Source: Thalassobacillus devorans MSP14
GTDB lineage: Bacteria > Bacillota > Bacilli > Bacillales > Halobacillaceae
Direction of reading: 5' to 3'
Length of the DNA stretch: 64,000 nucleotides
NCBI RefSeq assembly: GCF_000496835.1
Contig: NZ_KI543236.1
Span: 1,342,748-1,406,747, forward strand
Within the stretch, counting starts at the first letter, position 1. Each line of letters begins with the position of its first letter. Shown here piece after piece: positions 8,261 through 18,048 of this stretch. The notes beneath the pieces are model-generated. The model searched no databases and was not told where the DNA came from. It worked only from the letters and a program-made list of their open reading frames with translations. Both the position numbers and the translations under genes were made by a program.

Positions 8261-9550
8261 TTATTTTTTCAATGATTCCAAGTGATCAAAAAATCCAGGA
8301 TAGGATATATCAATACACTGTCCGTTAGTCAAGACCGTTTCCCCTTCAGCTACCAGTGAAGCAATGGAAATCATCATACCAATTCGATGATCCATATAAG
8401 AATCAGCCACAGTGCCCTTCAATGAGGTTTTCCCATGAATGATCAGACCGTCCTCTTTTTCTTCAACCTCGGCTCCAAAACTGGTGAGTACTTGTGCTAC
8501 AGCGGCTATCCTGTCTGTCTCTTTGACGCGTAATTCACCCGCATCCCCAATGATTGTCTTACCCCTGGCCTGAGTTGCTATCAATGCAAGGATCGGCAGC
8601 TCATCAATCAAAGAAGGGATGAGTTCCCCTTCAATATGAGCACCTGACAGGACTTTGTATTTTATTTCCACATTTCCTACTGGTTCTCCTCCTATTCTTC
8701 TCGTTTCTTTAACCAGAATATCTGCTCCCATCATTTCCAATGCCTCGATTAAGCCAATTCTTGTAGGGTTTAACCCAACATCACGGACGATGATATGACT
8801 ACCCGGGACAATGGCAGCAGCGGCCAGGAAAAAAGCAGCAGAGGAAATATCACCAGGCACAGTCAAATCAGCTGGAACTGGTTCTTGTCCTCCATGGATG
8901 ATCACCTTCTTGCCTTCGATGGTCAAGTCAACCCCGAATTGAGGGAGCATCTGCTCCGTATGATCTCTTGTTTTCACCTGTTCGATAATGGTGGTTTCAC
9001 CTGAACTGAGCATACCTGCAAGCAATATGGCAGATTTCACCTGTGCGCTTTTTACTGGCATTTCATAAGTAATTCCCCGCAGGCTGGTGCCATGAATCGC
9101 AAGCGGAAGGTAGCTGCCTTCACTTCTTCCGTCTATTTTCGCTCCCATTTGATGCAACGGAAGTATAACTCTATCCATCGGCCGTTTCGATAAGGAGGCA
9201 TCGCCATGACAAGTGGTGAATAATGGCAGAGCAGCCAATACACCTGTGACAAGGCGGGCAGTTGTACCGGAATTTCCAAAATAGACCGGGCGTTCCGCCT
9301 CTTTCAGAGAAGCTATCCCTTCACTTGTTATAACCAGGTCTGTATCTGATTGTTCAATCTTCACACCTAATTCACGAAAAACCTGAATGGTTCGCATACA
9401 ATCCTCACCTGCTAAAAAATTAGAAACATGGGAGGTCCCTTTGGCTAGTGATGAAAAAATCACTGCACGATGGGAAATTGATTTGTCTCCAGGTACTGTC
9501 AATTCCATAGCAATTGCATGGTCAATAGGCGACAATGTCATTTCATTCAC
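8261..9550 (-). CDS. aroA: 5-enolpyruvylshikimate-3-phosphate synthase
   Basis: A 429-residue EPSP synthase (called aroE in B. subtilis), joining shikimate 3-phosphate and PEP in chorismate synthesis. Visible signatures are PGDKSISHRA (20-29, with the PEP-binding Lys23), GNSGTTARL and the C-terminal RVKETDRI. Start is GTG at 9550, eight bases after AGGAGG. It follows tyrA by 12 bases inside the aro operon. Confidence 0.97.
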   Translation of the reverse strand: MNEMTLSPIDHAIAMELTVPGDKSISHRAVIFSSLAKGTSHVSNFLAGEDCMRTIQVFRELGVKIEQSDTDLVITSEGIASLKEAERPVYFGNSGTTARLVTGVLAALPLFTTCHGDASLSKRPMDRVILPLHQMGAKIDGRSEGSYLPLAIHGTSLRGITYEMPVKSAQVKSAILLAGMLSSGETTIIEQVKTRDHTEQMLPQFGVDLTIEGKKVIIHGGQEPVPADLTVPGDISSAAFFLAAAAIVPGSHIIVRDVGLNPTRIGLIEALEMMGADILVKETRRIGGEPVGNVEIKYKVLSGAHIEGELIPSLIDELPILALIATQARGKTIIGDAGELRVKETDRIAAVAQVLTSFGAEVEEKEDGLIIHGKTSLKGTVADSYMDHRIGMMISIASLVAEGETVLTNGQCIDISYPGFFDHLESLKK

Positions 9551-9562
9551 GGCTATTTCCTC

Positions 9563-10663
9563 CTAATCTTCGATCGTAACCTCATAATTGTGGTCTTCCA
9601 GTACTCGTTTACTTTCTTTTTGTTCTTTACTGCTTTGAAAGCTTATTCGCAGTACTCCGGTTATCCCTTCCCGTACTTCAAGTATTTCTATATTTTTGAT
9701 AGATATCTCTTTGTCAGCCAGGTGTCCGATGACATGCAATAGCGCTCCGGGCTGGTCATGAATATCCACATAGATATCATAAAAAGATGGGATGGCTCCA
9801 CGCTTCTTAACCGGCAACCCATCTCGATATTGTTTTGCTTGCATTAAATATTCTTCTGTCGCTTTCCCATTGCTCTCACTTAACAAAGATTTTACCTGCT
9901 CCATTTCTCTAATCCAGTCTTCCAGCATGGAAATCAATATCGGCCTGTTCTGCAAAAAGATATCTTTCCATAGTCCAGGATTACTGGATGCTATCCTTGT
10001 AATATCACGGAAACCTCCTGCAGCGAGATCTTCCAGGTAAGGATGGGTCTCCTGCCAGTTACGTGCCTGATGGACGAGAGAGGAAGCAATCAGGTGGGGA
10101 AAATGGGAGATGACTGCTGTCATCTCGTCGTGCTCCTCTGTAGAAAAAATTAAAAATCTGGCCCCGGTAGGTGCTAATACTTCCTTCAGCTTGTCTACAT
10201 CTTCCATTATCGCATTCTCAGAAGGAGTGAGTACATAAATGGCGTTTTCGAACAAGTGAGCTTTGGCTGCCTGTATCCCCTGTTTATGGGACCCCGCCAT
10301 CGGATGCCCACCAATGAAGACGAGAGATCTATTCGTAATCTCTGCAGACTGTTTCATTACATTCCCTTTCACGGATGAAACATCAGAGACCAGTAATTTA
10401 TCCTTCAAATCCATGTCATTCAACAGCCTGATGTACTGTAATGTAATGGGAATCGGAGTAGCAAGAATCAGGATATCAGCCCGAGCGACACCAGTAATGA
10501 AATCCGTACAAATTTCATCGACAGCCCCGTTTTCCAACGCTATTCTATTCGTTTCTTCATGTGTATCATACCCTATGACATGAAATTGCCGGCGGGACCT
10601 GATACTCATGGCCAATGATCCGCCAATCAAACCAAGTCCCGCTACCATTACTTTCTCTTTCAC
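9563..10663 (-). CDS. tyrA: Prephenate dehydrogenase with ACT domain
   Basis: A 366-residue enzyme converting prephenate to 4-hydroxyphenylpyruvate with NAD. The N-terminal Rossmann motif is GLGLIGGS (9-16), the catalytic region contains GGHPMAGSHKQG, and a C-terminal ACT domain (about 297-366, YDIYVDIHDQPGALLHVIGHL) suggests feedback control by tyrosine. It overlaps the end of hisC by four bases. Confidence 0.96.
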   Translation of the reverse strand: MKEKVMVAGLGLIGGSLAMSIRSRRQFHVIGYDTHEETNRIALENGAVDEICTDFITGVARADILILATPIPITLQYIRLLNDMDLKDKLLVSDVSSVKGNVMKQSAEITNRSLVFIGGHPMAGSHKQGIQAAKAHLFENAIYVLTPSENAIMEDVDKLKEVLAPTGARFLIFSTEEHDEMTAVISHFPHLIASSLVHQARNWQETHPYLEDLAAGGFRDITRIASSNPGLWKDIFLQNRPILISMLEDWIREMEQVKSLLSESNGKATEEYLMQAKQYRDGLPVKKRGAIPSFYDIYVDIHDQPGALLHVIGHLADKEISIKNIEILEVREGITGVLRISFQSSKEQKESKRVLEDHNYEVTIED

Positions 10664-11766
10664 TTTTTCACACCTGTTTTACTAGCAGATAAGAACTGAC
10701 TGATCTCCTGTTGGATTTGCTCCATTACTTCCTTACTGCCAATCGTTAATCGGATACTGTTCGATATCCCGAGTGCTTCACCGGAACGAACAATGAATCC
10801 CTTGCTTAGTAAGTGCTCAAACAATTCGTCCCCACTTACAGGAAGATTGATCAATAAAAAGTTCGCCTGTGAATCAAAATAGCCTAATTCGTGTTCATCA
10901 CAGAAATCCATCATCGCTTTTCGATTATCTTTGTTGCGTGACACTGACTCATTCAAAAACTTCTTATCTTCTAAAGCGATGATCGCTGCAGCTTGCGCGA
11001 TTGTAGAAGTATTAAAAGGCTCACGTGCCGGGTCAAGCTGATGTATAACCTCTGTACGGGCTATACCATAACCAATTCTCAAACCGGCCAATCCATAAGC
11101 TTTTGAGAATGTACGTAAAGCGATGAGGTTTGGATATTCCTCTAACCCTGCTACCGCATCATAATTATCCGAAGCGTCCATGTACTCATAGTAAGCTTCA
11201 TCAATCACTACCAGGACATCATCGGGGCAACGTTCCAGAAATCTTTCCATATCAGGAGCTGAAATGTGTGAGCCTGTCGGGTTATTAGGGGTACACAGCC
11301 ATACGACTCGGGTTTGGTCGTCTATGGCTTCCAGCATGCGATCTAAATCATGATATCCATCAATTACTGGCACCTCCCGAATTTCAGCCCCTTCTATCAA
11401 AGCATTATGTTTATATTGAGGAAAAGTAGGCGTAGCCATTACTGTATTGGTTCCTGGCTCTAAATACGTACGGCTAATAATCTGAACGATTTCATCGGAG
11501 CCATTTCCAAATATCAGTTGTGTTTCCTTTACCTTCAGCTTATCACTCAAAATTCTTCTCAGCTCTGCCGCATATCCATCCGGGTATTTTTCTAAACCTG
11601 CTATCAAACCAGGCAACTCCTTTTTCACCTGAGGAGAAAAACCAAATGGGTTTTCATTGGAAGCTAACTTGACGATTTCTGTTAACCCATATTCTTTTTT
11701 AACCTCTTCAATTTGTTTGCCAGGTTTATACGGCTGCATTGTTTTTAAAATTTCTTTTGCTTTCAT
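10660..11766 (-). CDS. hisC: Histidinol-phosphate / aromatic aminotransferase
   Basis: A 368-residue PLP-dependent class I/II aminotransferase. Key features: ASNENPFG near residue 35, CTPNNPTG (158-165), DEAYYEY and the PLP lysine K222 in SKAYGLAGLR. In Bacillus this single HisC serves histidine synthesis and also aromatic transamination, which fits its position between aroH and tyrA. It overlaps aroH by four bases (ATGA), so there is no room for the trp genes that lie between these two genes in B. subtilis. Confidence 0.95.
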   Translation of the reverse strand: MKAKEILKTMQPYKPGKQIEEVKKEYGLTEIVKLASNENPFGFSPQVKKELPGLIAGLEKYPDGYAAELRRILSDKLKVKETQLIFGNGSDEIVQIISRTYLEPGTNTVMATPTFPQYKHNALIEGAEIREVPVIDGYHDLDRMLEAIDDQTRVVWLCTPNNPTGSHISAPDMERFLERCPDDVLVVIDEAYYEYMDASDNYDAVAGLEEYPNLIALRTFSKAYGLAGLRIGYGIARTEVIHQLDPAREPFNTSTIAQAAAIIALEDKKFLNESVSRNKDNRKAMMDFCDEHELGYFDSQANFLLINLPVSGDELFEHLLSKGFIVRSGEALGISNSIRLTIGSKEVMEQIQQEISQFLSASKTGVKK

Positions 11767-12143
11767 CCCAATTCTCCTTTCGACTCTTGCAGATCAGGAC
11801 GTAATTTTTTCGCCCCGTAATGATAAATATGTTCCACTTGATCTTGATCGCGCTCCGTAAGGACAGTTACCATAACCCTGATGCATTTAGGAAGCGCTTC
11901 TGGCACTTCAATTTCCCTCATACACATCACAGGTACAAAGGTCCACCCCTCGATTTGACGAAGCGATTTTGCCGGAAAAGCCTGGTTCAAATCGCCTGTT
12001 GCTGAAAATAAAACCGAAACGACATCTTCTGCATTTATATCGTTCGCATCAATCAAATCAATCATCATTTCATGGGCACGCTCAATTATTTCTTCTTTAT
12101 CATTGTTATCTACTGTGGTCGCTCCTCTGATCCCCCTGATCAT
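11763..12143 (-). CDS. aroH: Chorismate mutase, AroH type
   Basis: A 126-residue monofunctional chorismate mutase that makes prephenate. It begins MIRGIRGATTV, with Arg7 in the active-site position, and keeps the C-terminal MVTVLTERD...HIYHYGAKKLRPDL block of the trimeric AroH family. Its start overlaps the aroB stop and its stop overlaps the hisC start, so it is tightly coupled in the operon. Confidence 0.95.
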   Translation of the reverse strand: MIRGIRGATTVDNNDKEEIIERAHEMMIDLIDANDINAEDVVSVLFSATGDLNQAFPAKSLRQIEGWTFVPVMCMREIEVPEALPKCIRVMVTVLTERDQDQVEHIYHYGAKKLRPDLQESKGELG

Positions 12144-13219
12144 CAGCTCATCACCTCTTCTTGGAAATGAATTAACATATCGGTCAGTTCCTGCTCTTGC
12201 AACTCCATCATGGCTGGTTCTCCAAGCTGTTGTAATAACACCATATTCACAATTCCCGCCGATGATTTTTTATCTTTTTTCATGCGAGCTACCAAACGGT
12301 TGGAATGTAAAGATTGCAAAGCATCAAGCGGGTATCCTTGCCGTTCGAGCCAGTTATACAACTCCATAAACGGTAAATTTGCACCCAATTTTTCTTTACT
12401 TACATACATCGCAAACAATAAACCGATGGCCACTGCTTCGCCATGGGTCAAACTTCCGTAACCCGATTCTGCTTCTATAGCATGGCCAAGAGTATGGCCT
12501 AAATTCAAATATTTTCTTATGCCCTTTTCCTTCTCATCCTGCTCTACAATTGCAGATTTGATTGCTATTCCCTGCAGGAGATGATCTACTAACACCTCTT
12601 CTTTGATATCGCTGGTAAGTGGCCGCGATATTACATCTTTAAATAATTCCGGATTATCCAAACAGCCATGTTTGACTATTTCTGCATATCCCGAGCGTAT
12701 TTCGTGAAATGGTAACGTCCGCAGTGTCTCGATGTCATACAGGACCTGTGTTGGACTATAGAAACAGCCTATCAAATTTTTCCCTTGCGTATGATTAATG
12801 GCAACCTTGCCACCGACACTGCTGTCATGGGCAAGTATCGTAGTAGGTACCTGGATATAATCAATACCACGCATATAAGTGGCAGCAACAAACCCTGCCA
12901 AGTCTCCAACTACTCCGCCCCCCAGTGCGATCACCAGGGAATTGCGATCCAGACCATTTTCAATACATGCTGTCAGTAATTCTTCGTACTGACTCATACA
13001 TTTGGATTGTTCACCCGCTGGAAAAATGGCTGTATCTACCTTCGTGGAAGAGAAAGACTGTTTGATATCTTCCAGATATAGTGGAGCTACTTCACTGTCT
13101 GTGATAATGAGGACATGTGGGTAACTGCCTTCGATAAGACTGCCGATCGAATGGCGCAGTCCACTGCCAATTTGAACTTTATATAGGTGATTGCTGGCCT
13201 GAATTGATAATTGCTTCAT
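12143..13219 (-). CDS. aroB: 3-dehydroquinate synthase
   Basis: A 358-residue enzyme making 3-dehydroquinate from DAHP. NAD-binding GGGVVGDLAGFVAATYMRG and the metal ligands in EIVKHG and LNLGHTLGHA are present. It starts one base after the aroC stop. Confidence 0.97.
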   Translation of the reverse strand: MKQLSIQASNHLYKVQIGSGLRHSIGSLIEGSYPHVLIITDSEVAPLYLEDIKQSFSSTKVDTAIFPAGEQSKCMSQYEELLTACIENGLDRNSLVIALGGGVVGDLAGFVAATYMRGIDYIQVPTTILAHDSSVGGKVAINHTQGKNLIGCFYSPTQVLYDIETLRTLPFHEIRSGYAEIVKHGCLDNPELFKDVISRPLTSDIKEEVLVDHLLQGIAIKSAIVEQDEKEKGIRKYLNLGHTLGHAIEAESGYGSLTHGEAVAIGLLFAMYVSKEKLGANLPFMELYNWLERQGYPLDALQSLHSNRLVARMKKDKKSSAGIVNMVLLQQLGEPAMMELQEQELTDMLIHFQEEVMS

Positions 13220-13220
13220 C

Positions 13221-14387
13221 TTAAAATCTCCTTACCTCTTCCCTGTAAGCATCCACTGCTTGTTTCATACGAGGGAAGTAATCCCCTGGAAACTGTTCCA
13301 TCATGGCACGTGCAAGTTCAAACGCTACTACATGTTCCATCACTACACCAGCCGCCGGCACAGCGCAGGAGTCGGATCGTTCTATACTGGCAGCAAAAGG
13401 CTCCTTCGTCTCAATATCGACACTCTGAAGTGGTTTATATAAAGTAGGGATCGGCTTCATTACTCCCTTCACCACCAACGGCATACCAGTTGTCATGCCA
13501 CCTTCGAATCCTCCAAGACGATTTGTCTTCCGGTAATAACCTTGTGATTCTTCCCAGGCAATTTCATCATGAACCTCGCTGCCATTTCGTCTTGCTGCTT
13601 CAAAACCGATACCGAACTCTACGCCTTTGAAAGCATTGATGCTTACGACACTGCCAGCGATACGACTGTCGAGTTTACGGTCATATTGCACATAAGAACC
13701 GACGCCAGGAGGCATACCTTCAACATATACCTCTACTACTCCGCCAATGGAATCCCCTTCTTTTTTCGCCTGATCAATCGCTTCCATCATTTCTTTTTCT
13801 GCTTTTTTATCTAACGTCCTTACCGGAGAGGATTCCGCTAAATCTACTCGTTTTTTCAAGGACATCGATTCATCAAAGCTGCTGACGATACCTGCTATTT
13901 CACGAACATAGGCACCTACGCTGATTCCCAGTTCCTGAAGTAATACTTTCGCAACAGCTCCAGCAGCTACCCGGGCAGCTGTTTCACGCGCGGATGAACG
14001 TTCCAGTACATTACGCAGGTCTCTGTGACCATATTTCATTCCGCCATTCAGATCGGCGTGGCCTGGCCTTGGCCGGGATATTGTCCTGCGGACTTCTTCA
14101 TCTTCCGGAATAGGCTCTTCCCCCATTATATTTCTCCAATGTTTGAAATCATCATTGTTGATGACAAGCGAAATAGGTGAGCCCAGAGTATAGCCATGCC
14201 GGACCCCTGCAGTTATTTCTACCAGATCTTTTTCAATCTGCATGCGACGACCACGACCGTAGCCTCCCTGACGCCTTAGCAGGGATTCGTTTATTTGTTC
14301 ATTCAATAATGGTAAATGAGAAGGAATTCCTTCAATAATTGTAGTGAGTTGTTTTCCGTGTGATTCTCCAGCAGTTAAATAGCGCAT
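13221..14387 (-). CDS. aroC: Chorismate synthase
   Basis: A 388-residue chorismate synthase (aroF in B. subtilis), the last step to chorismate, using FMN. Signatures: GESHG (7-11), [12 protein letters not shown] (34-45), the RPGHADL block and the C-terminal [10 protein letters not shown]. First gene of the aro operon. A sigma-A promoter candidate lies about 80 bases upstream, and two terminator hairpins separate it from ndk. cheR, which lies between ndk and this gene in B. subtilis, is absent. Confidence 0.97.
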   Translation of the reverse strand: MRYLTAGESHGKQLTTIIEGIPSHLPLLNEQINESLLRRQGGYGRGRRMQIEKDLVEITAGVRHGYTLGSPISLVINNDDFKHWRNIMGEEPIPEDEEVRRTISRPRPGHADLNGGMKYGHRDLRNVLERSSARETAARVAAGAVAKVLLQELGISVGAYVREIAGIVSSFDESMSLKKRVDLAESSPVRTLDKKAEKEMMEAIDQAKKEGDSIGGVVEVYVEGMPPGVGSYVQYDRKLDSRIAGSVVSINAFKGVEFGIGFEAARRNGSEVHDEIAWEESQGYYRKTNRLGGFEGGMTTGMPLVVKGVMKPIPTLYKPLQSVDIETKEPFAASIERSDSCAVPAAGVVMEHVVAFELARAMMEQFPGDYFPRMKQAVDAYREEVRRF

Positions 14388-14463
14388 GGTGGACGTCCCT
14401 CCATAGTATAAATTTTATGTTCTACTATATCATATCTTATCAAGCTTGTGTGCATTAAATTTT

Positions 14464-14491
14464 TTAATAGGTTAAAACATAAAAGCGTCAA
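14464..14491 (-). promoter_or_regulatory. Candidate promoter of the aro operon
   Basis: Minus-strand TTGACG (14491-14486), a 16-base spacer, then TATTAA (14469-14464). An alternative extended -10, TGATATAGT, occurs closer to aroC, so the exact start is not settled. Confidence 0.45.
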
Positions 14492-14515
14492 AGCATTAAA
14501 TGGTTGTCATAGAGT

Positions 14516-14545
14516 TAAAAATCCCGGTACATTTTTGTACCGGGA
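14516..14545 (-). terminator. Second terminator between ndk and aroC
   Basis: A perfect ten-base stem TCCCGGTACA/TGTACCGGGA (14522-14545) followed on the minus strand by TTTTT. It lies upstream of the aro promoter candidate, so it looks like a backup terminator for ndk rather than an attenuator. Confidence 0.8.
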
Positions 14546-14581
14546 CGGGTAATTCATTGGTGAAAGCCTCATCTTATAAAG

Positions 14582-14617
14582 GAAAAACCGCTCTCAAATC
14601 TAGAGAACGGTTTTTTG
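14582..14617 (-). terminator. Terminator of ndk
   Basis: AACCGCTCTC pairs with GAGAACGGTT (one mismatch) around a seven-base loop, flanked by an A tract on one side and a T tract on the other. It can act in both directions; it lies ten bases after the ndk stop. Confidence 0.85.
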
Positions 14618-14626
14618 ATAAATAGA

Positions 14627-15073
14627 TTAATAAACCCAATTTTGATCATTCTTATTGTACGATAACACTTGTTCTTCCTGGAAAAACAGTCCGATTTCGC
14701 GCTCAGCACTCTCTGGAGAATCAGACCCGTGAATGACGTTTTTACCAACTGTAACACCGAAGTCACCGCGGATTGTGCCAGGAAGAGCTTCCTGCGGATT
14801 TGTCTTACCCATCATTTGACGTGCAGTGGCAATCACACTTTCACCTTCCCAAACCATTGCGAAAACTGGTCCGGAAGTGATGAAATCAACCAATTCCCCA
14901 AAGAAAGGCTTGTCTTTATGTTCGCCATAATGCTTTTCTGCAAGTTCCGTTGGAATATTCATCAATTTAGCTCCAGCAAGCTTGAAACCTTTATCCTCAA
15001 AACGGGACACGATTTCTCCTACCAGGTTACGTTGTACTCCATCCGGCTTAACCATTAAAAATGTTTTTTCCAT
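14627..15073 (-). CDS. ndk: Nucleoside diphosphate kinase
   Basis: A 148-residue kinase equalising nucleoside di- and triphosphates through a phosphohistidine. The active-site histidine is H115 in [12 protein letters not shown] (113-124). Its own promoter candidate lies just downstream of hepT, with a possible CcpA site behind it. Confidence 0.97.
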   Translation of the reverse strand: MEKTFLMVKPDGVQRNLVGEIVSRFEDKGFKLAGAKLMNIPTELAEKHYGEHKDKPFFGELVDFITSGPVFAMVWEGESVIATARQMMGKTNPQEALPGTIRGDFGVTVGKNVIHGSDSPESAEREIGLFFQEEQVLSYNKNDQNWVY

Positions 15074-15104
15074 AATAACACCTCATTAATTATGTATTTG
15101 TTTG

Positions 15105-15118
15105 TGTAAGCGCTTAAA
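15105..15118. promoter_or_regulatory. Possible CcpA cre site upstream of ndk
   Basis: TGTAAGCGCTTAAA fits the cre consensus TGWAARCGYTWNCW at all but one position and has the central palindrome AAGCGCTT. It lies about 10-25 bases downstream of the expected ndk transcription start, a roadblock position. Functional use is not shown. Confidence 0.4.
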
Positions 15119-15134
15119 AACAGTACCGAAGAAA

Positions 15135-15163
15135 ATTCTAACAGATTCTCTCCCTGGTGGCAA
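15135..15163 (-). promoter_or_regulatory. Candidate sigma-A promoter of ndk
   Basis: Minus-strand TTGCCA (15163-15158), a 17-base spacer and TAGAAT (15140-15135). An inverted repeat AACAGATT/AATCTGTT overlaps the same region, so a weak hairpin may also form in readthrough RNA from hepT. Confidence 0.55.
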
Positions 15164-15167
15164 TCTG

Positions 15168-16142
15168 TTAAGACTTTCTTTTCCCAATATATTTTGCAAT
15201 CCCGCGTAAAGTCTGCTTCGCACGTCCTGGGGGAAGTACCTCCAGTGCCTGATAGGCTTTTTGTAAATATCGGTCACTGACTTCTAATGACCGGTCAATC
15301 GCATCACTCGCTTTGATTTTACCGATGACACGTGCCAGCTCTTCAGCTGTCAGGGTCTCTGTATCCCCCTGGAACAATTCATAGAGTTCAGCAGCAATGG
15401 CGTTATCTTCCATGGCATATAGGACCGGTAATGTAATGTTCCCCTGCAATAGATCACTTCCGGCCGGCTTACCTAATTCTTCCTCTGAAGCAGTAAAATC
15501 CAGCACATCATCAATGATCTGATAAGACATTCCTACAAAATAACCGTATCGGTATAATGCCCTTTCATACTCACGCGGAGCCTGGGATGCAATTGCACCG
15601 AGCTGACAACTGGCAGCAATCAAAAGAGCTGTTTTCCGCTTGATTCTCAACAGATAATCACGTAAGTTCTGTTCTAACCGATATTTATCCTTAACCTGCT
15701 CTATTTCTCCGAGACATAATTCTACCATCGTCTTCGCGAGTACTTGATGTGCTCTCGGATCTTCGAGAGTAGATAGTGATTCCAACGATCTTGCAAATAT
15801 GTAATCGCCTGTATACATAGCAATACGGTTATCCCATTTCGCCTTTATTGTCGGCTGACCTCTTCTAAGCTCAGCATTATCGACGACATCATCGTGTACC
15901 AGTGAGGCCATATGAATCAACTCCAGCGATACAGCTACTGCTTCCATACGGTCAAGTTGATAGTTTCCAAACTTTCCCCCCAATAAAACAAAAACAGGAC
16001 GGATCCGTTTCCCTCCTGCAGCTAATAATTGGGTGGATGCTTCACGTAAAACGGGATGCTGTGCTTGTATCGTATTATTGATAGAATCTTCTATTTTGGC
16101 TAAATCCTGTTTTAAAAAAGAATAGATCATAGCTAACTTCAT
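15168..16142 (-). CDS. hepT: Heptaprenyl diphosphate synthase component II
   Basis: The catalytic subunit (324 residues) that builds the C35 side chain of menaquinone-7 together with HepS. The two Asp-rich motifs of trans-prenyltransferases are DDVVD (84-88) and DDVLD (211-215), with GGKRIRP (43-49) between N-terminal helices. The GTG at 16151 overlaps the ribosome site, so the ATG at 16142 is preferred. It follows menG by 16 bases. Confidence 0.95.
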   Translation of the reverse strand: MKLAMIYSFLKQDLAKIEDSINNTIQAQHPVLREASTQLLAAGGKRIRPVFVLLGGKFGNYQLDRMEAVAVSLELIHMASLVHDDVVDNAELRRGQPTIKAKWDNRIAMYTGDYIFARSLESLSTLEDPRAHQVLAKTMVELCLGEIEQVKDKYRLEQNLRDYLLRIKRKTALLIAASCQLGAIASQAPREYERALYRYGYFVGMSYQIIDDVLDFTASEEELGKPAGSDLLQGNITLPVLYAMEDNAIAAELYELFQGDTETLTAEELARVIGKIKASDAIDRSLEVSDRYLQKAYQALEVLPPGRAKQTLRGIAKYIGKRKS

Positions 16143-16158
16143 GGTGGCCACCCTTATG

Positions 16159-16866
16159 TTATGATAATTTCTCTCCCATATGCATCGCAGCTACCCCGCC
16201 GGTATATGACTTCACCTTGACATTGTGTAAACCAGCTTTCTCAAACATCTGCTTCAGTTCATCTTTACCCGGAAAGTCCTTCGCGGATTCATGCAGCCAG
16301 CTATATTCCCGATAGCTTTTCGCAAATAATTTTCCGAATGCAGGCATGATATATTTGAAATAAGTATAATAAGCCTGCCTGAACCCCGGCATAGTGGGCT
16401 GGGATGTTTCAAGGCAGATGACTTTGCCGCCAGGCTTTACTACTCTGGTCATCTCTTTTAATACCTGGAGATAGTCTGGTACATTTCTCAAACCGAAACC
16501 GATCGTTACAAAATCAAAACTGTTATCTTCAAATGGGAGATCCATCGCATTACCATGTTCTAATTCCATTTGACTCAAACCAGAGGATAGTTTCTTTTGG
16601 ATACCTACCGATAGCATGTTATGACTGAAGTCGAGACCTATGACTTTGCCATCCCGGCCTACTTCCTTCGCTAACGCAACTGTCCAGTCACCCGTGCCGC
16701 AGCAAACATCCAGTGCCTGATCCCCGTGCTTTACATCCATCCTATTCATGACGTCTTTGCGCCAGGCTTTATGCCGTTGAAAAGAAATAACGGAATTCAT
16801 TACATCATATCGCTGATAGATTTTTTCAAATACATGATGCACGCGTTCTTCCTTCGTCTGTTGCAT
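16159..16866 (-). CDS. menG: Demethylmenaquinone methyltransferase
   Basis: A 235-residue UbiE/MenG methyltransferase that performs the last step of menaquinone synthesis with S-adenosylmethionine. SAM motif I is [10 protein letters not shown] (52-61), and the C-terminal GGVAAMHMG is typical. Flanked by the two HepST subunits, it completes a menaquinone unit. It starts two bases after hepS. Confidence 0.96.
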   Translation of the reverse strand: MQQTKEERVHHVFEKIYQRYDVMNSVISFQRHKAWRKDVMNRMDVKHGDQALDVCCGTGDWTVALAKEVGRDGKVIGLDFSHNMLSVGIQKKLSSGLSQMELEHGNAMDLPFEDNSFDFVTIGFGLRNVPDYLQVLKEMTRVVKPGGKVICLETSQPTMPGFRQAYYTYFKYIMPAFGKLFAKSYREYSWLHESAKDFPGKDELKQMFEKAGLHNVKVKSYTGGVAAMHMGEKLS

Positions 16867-16868
16867 CT

Positions 16869-17660
16869 TTATCCCTCTTCTGCAAATTGTTTCTTATATT
16901 GGTGATCACTCAGGGTCGTATGGACGTACGATTTCAACTGATTGAAATGTAAGGGCAGCTGAGAAATCGTCAATTCCAGACGGTTGATATTTTTTTGAAT
17001 CATATTCTCCACTATGGTCATGATCTGGGCATAGTTCGTGTTAGTGGTCGGACTTTTTAACAGCAAATCAAATAACGGAGAGAAACCATTCTGCTGGATG
17101 TTTTTCTTTTCATCTAATAATTTTTTAGTCAGCAGCCATTCACCCGCAACATCATTGATGCTTGCCCGCTGCACATACGAAGCTACCCGCTGAATCAGCA
17201 ATGATTCTATATCTCTAAGGCCATTCATGAATTCCTGAAAAGAATCCACATCTTTATAATACAGCTCCATTTTTTGTTCATTGATATCTTTGATGGCTGA
17301 AGCTAATGTATGAATCATCGGTATATCATCTAATTGAGATAGCAGGTAATAATACATCCCACTGTAATAATCCCCTGCCAACACAGTCAATTGGCGGTTC
17401 CGTACTGTTTCCTGTTCTTCATCTTCGTCTGTCAACGTGACTAGGTCATGGGTATCAAGAGCTACTTGAACAAGCATGGTCGTGATGATATATTGTTCTT
17501 TTTTCACATCCGGCAAATTGGTATCATCCATGATAGACGTCAGCAGTACCAACTTGTCTTCATCAATGACAGGTCCTGGTATGAATTTGGTTAAAAAAGG
17601 ATGGCGAACTTTAGCGATTATTTTTTGTTTTAATGTCTGCAGTTCAAGTTCTTTACTCAC
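16869..17660 (-). CDS. hepS: Heptaprenyl diphosphate synthase component I
   Basis: The small regulatory subunit of the two-part heptaprenyl diphosphate synthase (about 263 residues). It has the diagnostic [36 protein letters not shown](MY)YY stretches but no Asp-rich catalytic motif, as expected. The start is uncertain: GTG at 17660, GTG at 17669 or a further upstream codon; the 17660 start follows AGGTGATC and gives the family length. Confidence 0.92.
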   Translation of the reverse strand: MSKELELQTLKQKIIAKVRHPFLTKFIPGPVIDEDKLVLLTSIMDDTNLPDVKKEQYIITTMLVQVALDTHDLVTLTDEDEEQETVRNRQLTVLAGDYYSGMYYYLLSQLDDIPMIHTLASAIKDINEQKMELYYKDVDSFQEFMNGLRDIESLLIQRVASYVQRASINDVAGEWLLTKKLLDEKKNIQQNGFSPLFDLLLKSPTTNTNYAQIMTIVENMIQKNINRLELTISQLPLHFNQLKSYVHTTLSDHQYKKQFAEEG

Positions 17661-17764
17661 CTGGATCACCTGAGTCCTTTCTGAAAGACGTTTACAACAC
17701 ATGTATTATAGCATAACTTTGTCAGGATTGCCTGTGTTATGTACGAACGACAGGAAACACTGAT

Positions 17765-17989
17765 TTACTCCGTTTCGTTCGTCACTTCTCCATGACTGGT
17801 CTGTATTAAGGCTTTCCCTCTTATTTTCACCGCAGAGGTATGTTCCGTAAACTGGGCAATCATCACTTCATCCTTGTCCAGCTTTTCTGAATGATGGAAA
17901 CGGGTATCAGTCCCTCTTGTCAAACCGATCACATTCACGCCGTCTTCCAATGCTTTGATGACAAAAAAATCATTGCCTTTCAAATCCAT
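17765..17989 (-). CDS. mtrB: TRAP, trp RNA-binding attenuation protein
   Basis: A 74-residue TRAP subunit that forms an 11-mer ring, binds tryptophan and then wraps RNA with spaced GAG/UAG triplets to stop trp expression. The RNA-contact residues of the family are all present (K36, K55, R57; K37, K56, R58 in B. subtilis), as is the tryptophan pocket GLTRGTDT and AQFTEHTSA. The ATG at 17995 is only three bases from the GGGGGAG site, so the next ATG (17989) is preferred. Its usual partner folE (mtrA) is missing, and no trp operon lies in this neighbourhood. Confidence 0.95.
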   Translation of the reverse strand: MDLKGNDFFVIKALEDGVNVIGLTRGTDTRFHHSEKLDKDEVMIAQFTEHTSAVKIRGKALIQTSHGEVTNETE

Positions 17990-18019
17990 ATTCATCCACT
18001 CCCCCTATTCTGTAAATTT

Positions 18020-18048
18020 AATATCGCTTACAATCCAAGGAATGTCAA
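18020..18048 (-). promoter_or_regulatory. Candidate promoter of mtrB-hepS-menG-hepT
   Basis: Minus-strand TTGACA (18048-18043), a 17-base spacer and GATATT (18025-18020), about 30 bases before mtrB. The -35 is perfect and the -10 is weak. Confidence 0.55.

Noticed and set aside
14516..14545. Considered as an attenuator of the aro operon
   Set aside because: The aro promoter candidates lie downstream of the hairpin, so it cannot be in the aro leader; a second ndk terminator is simpler.
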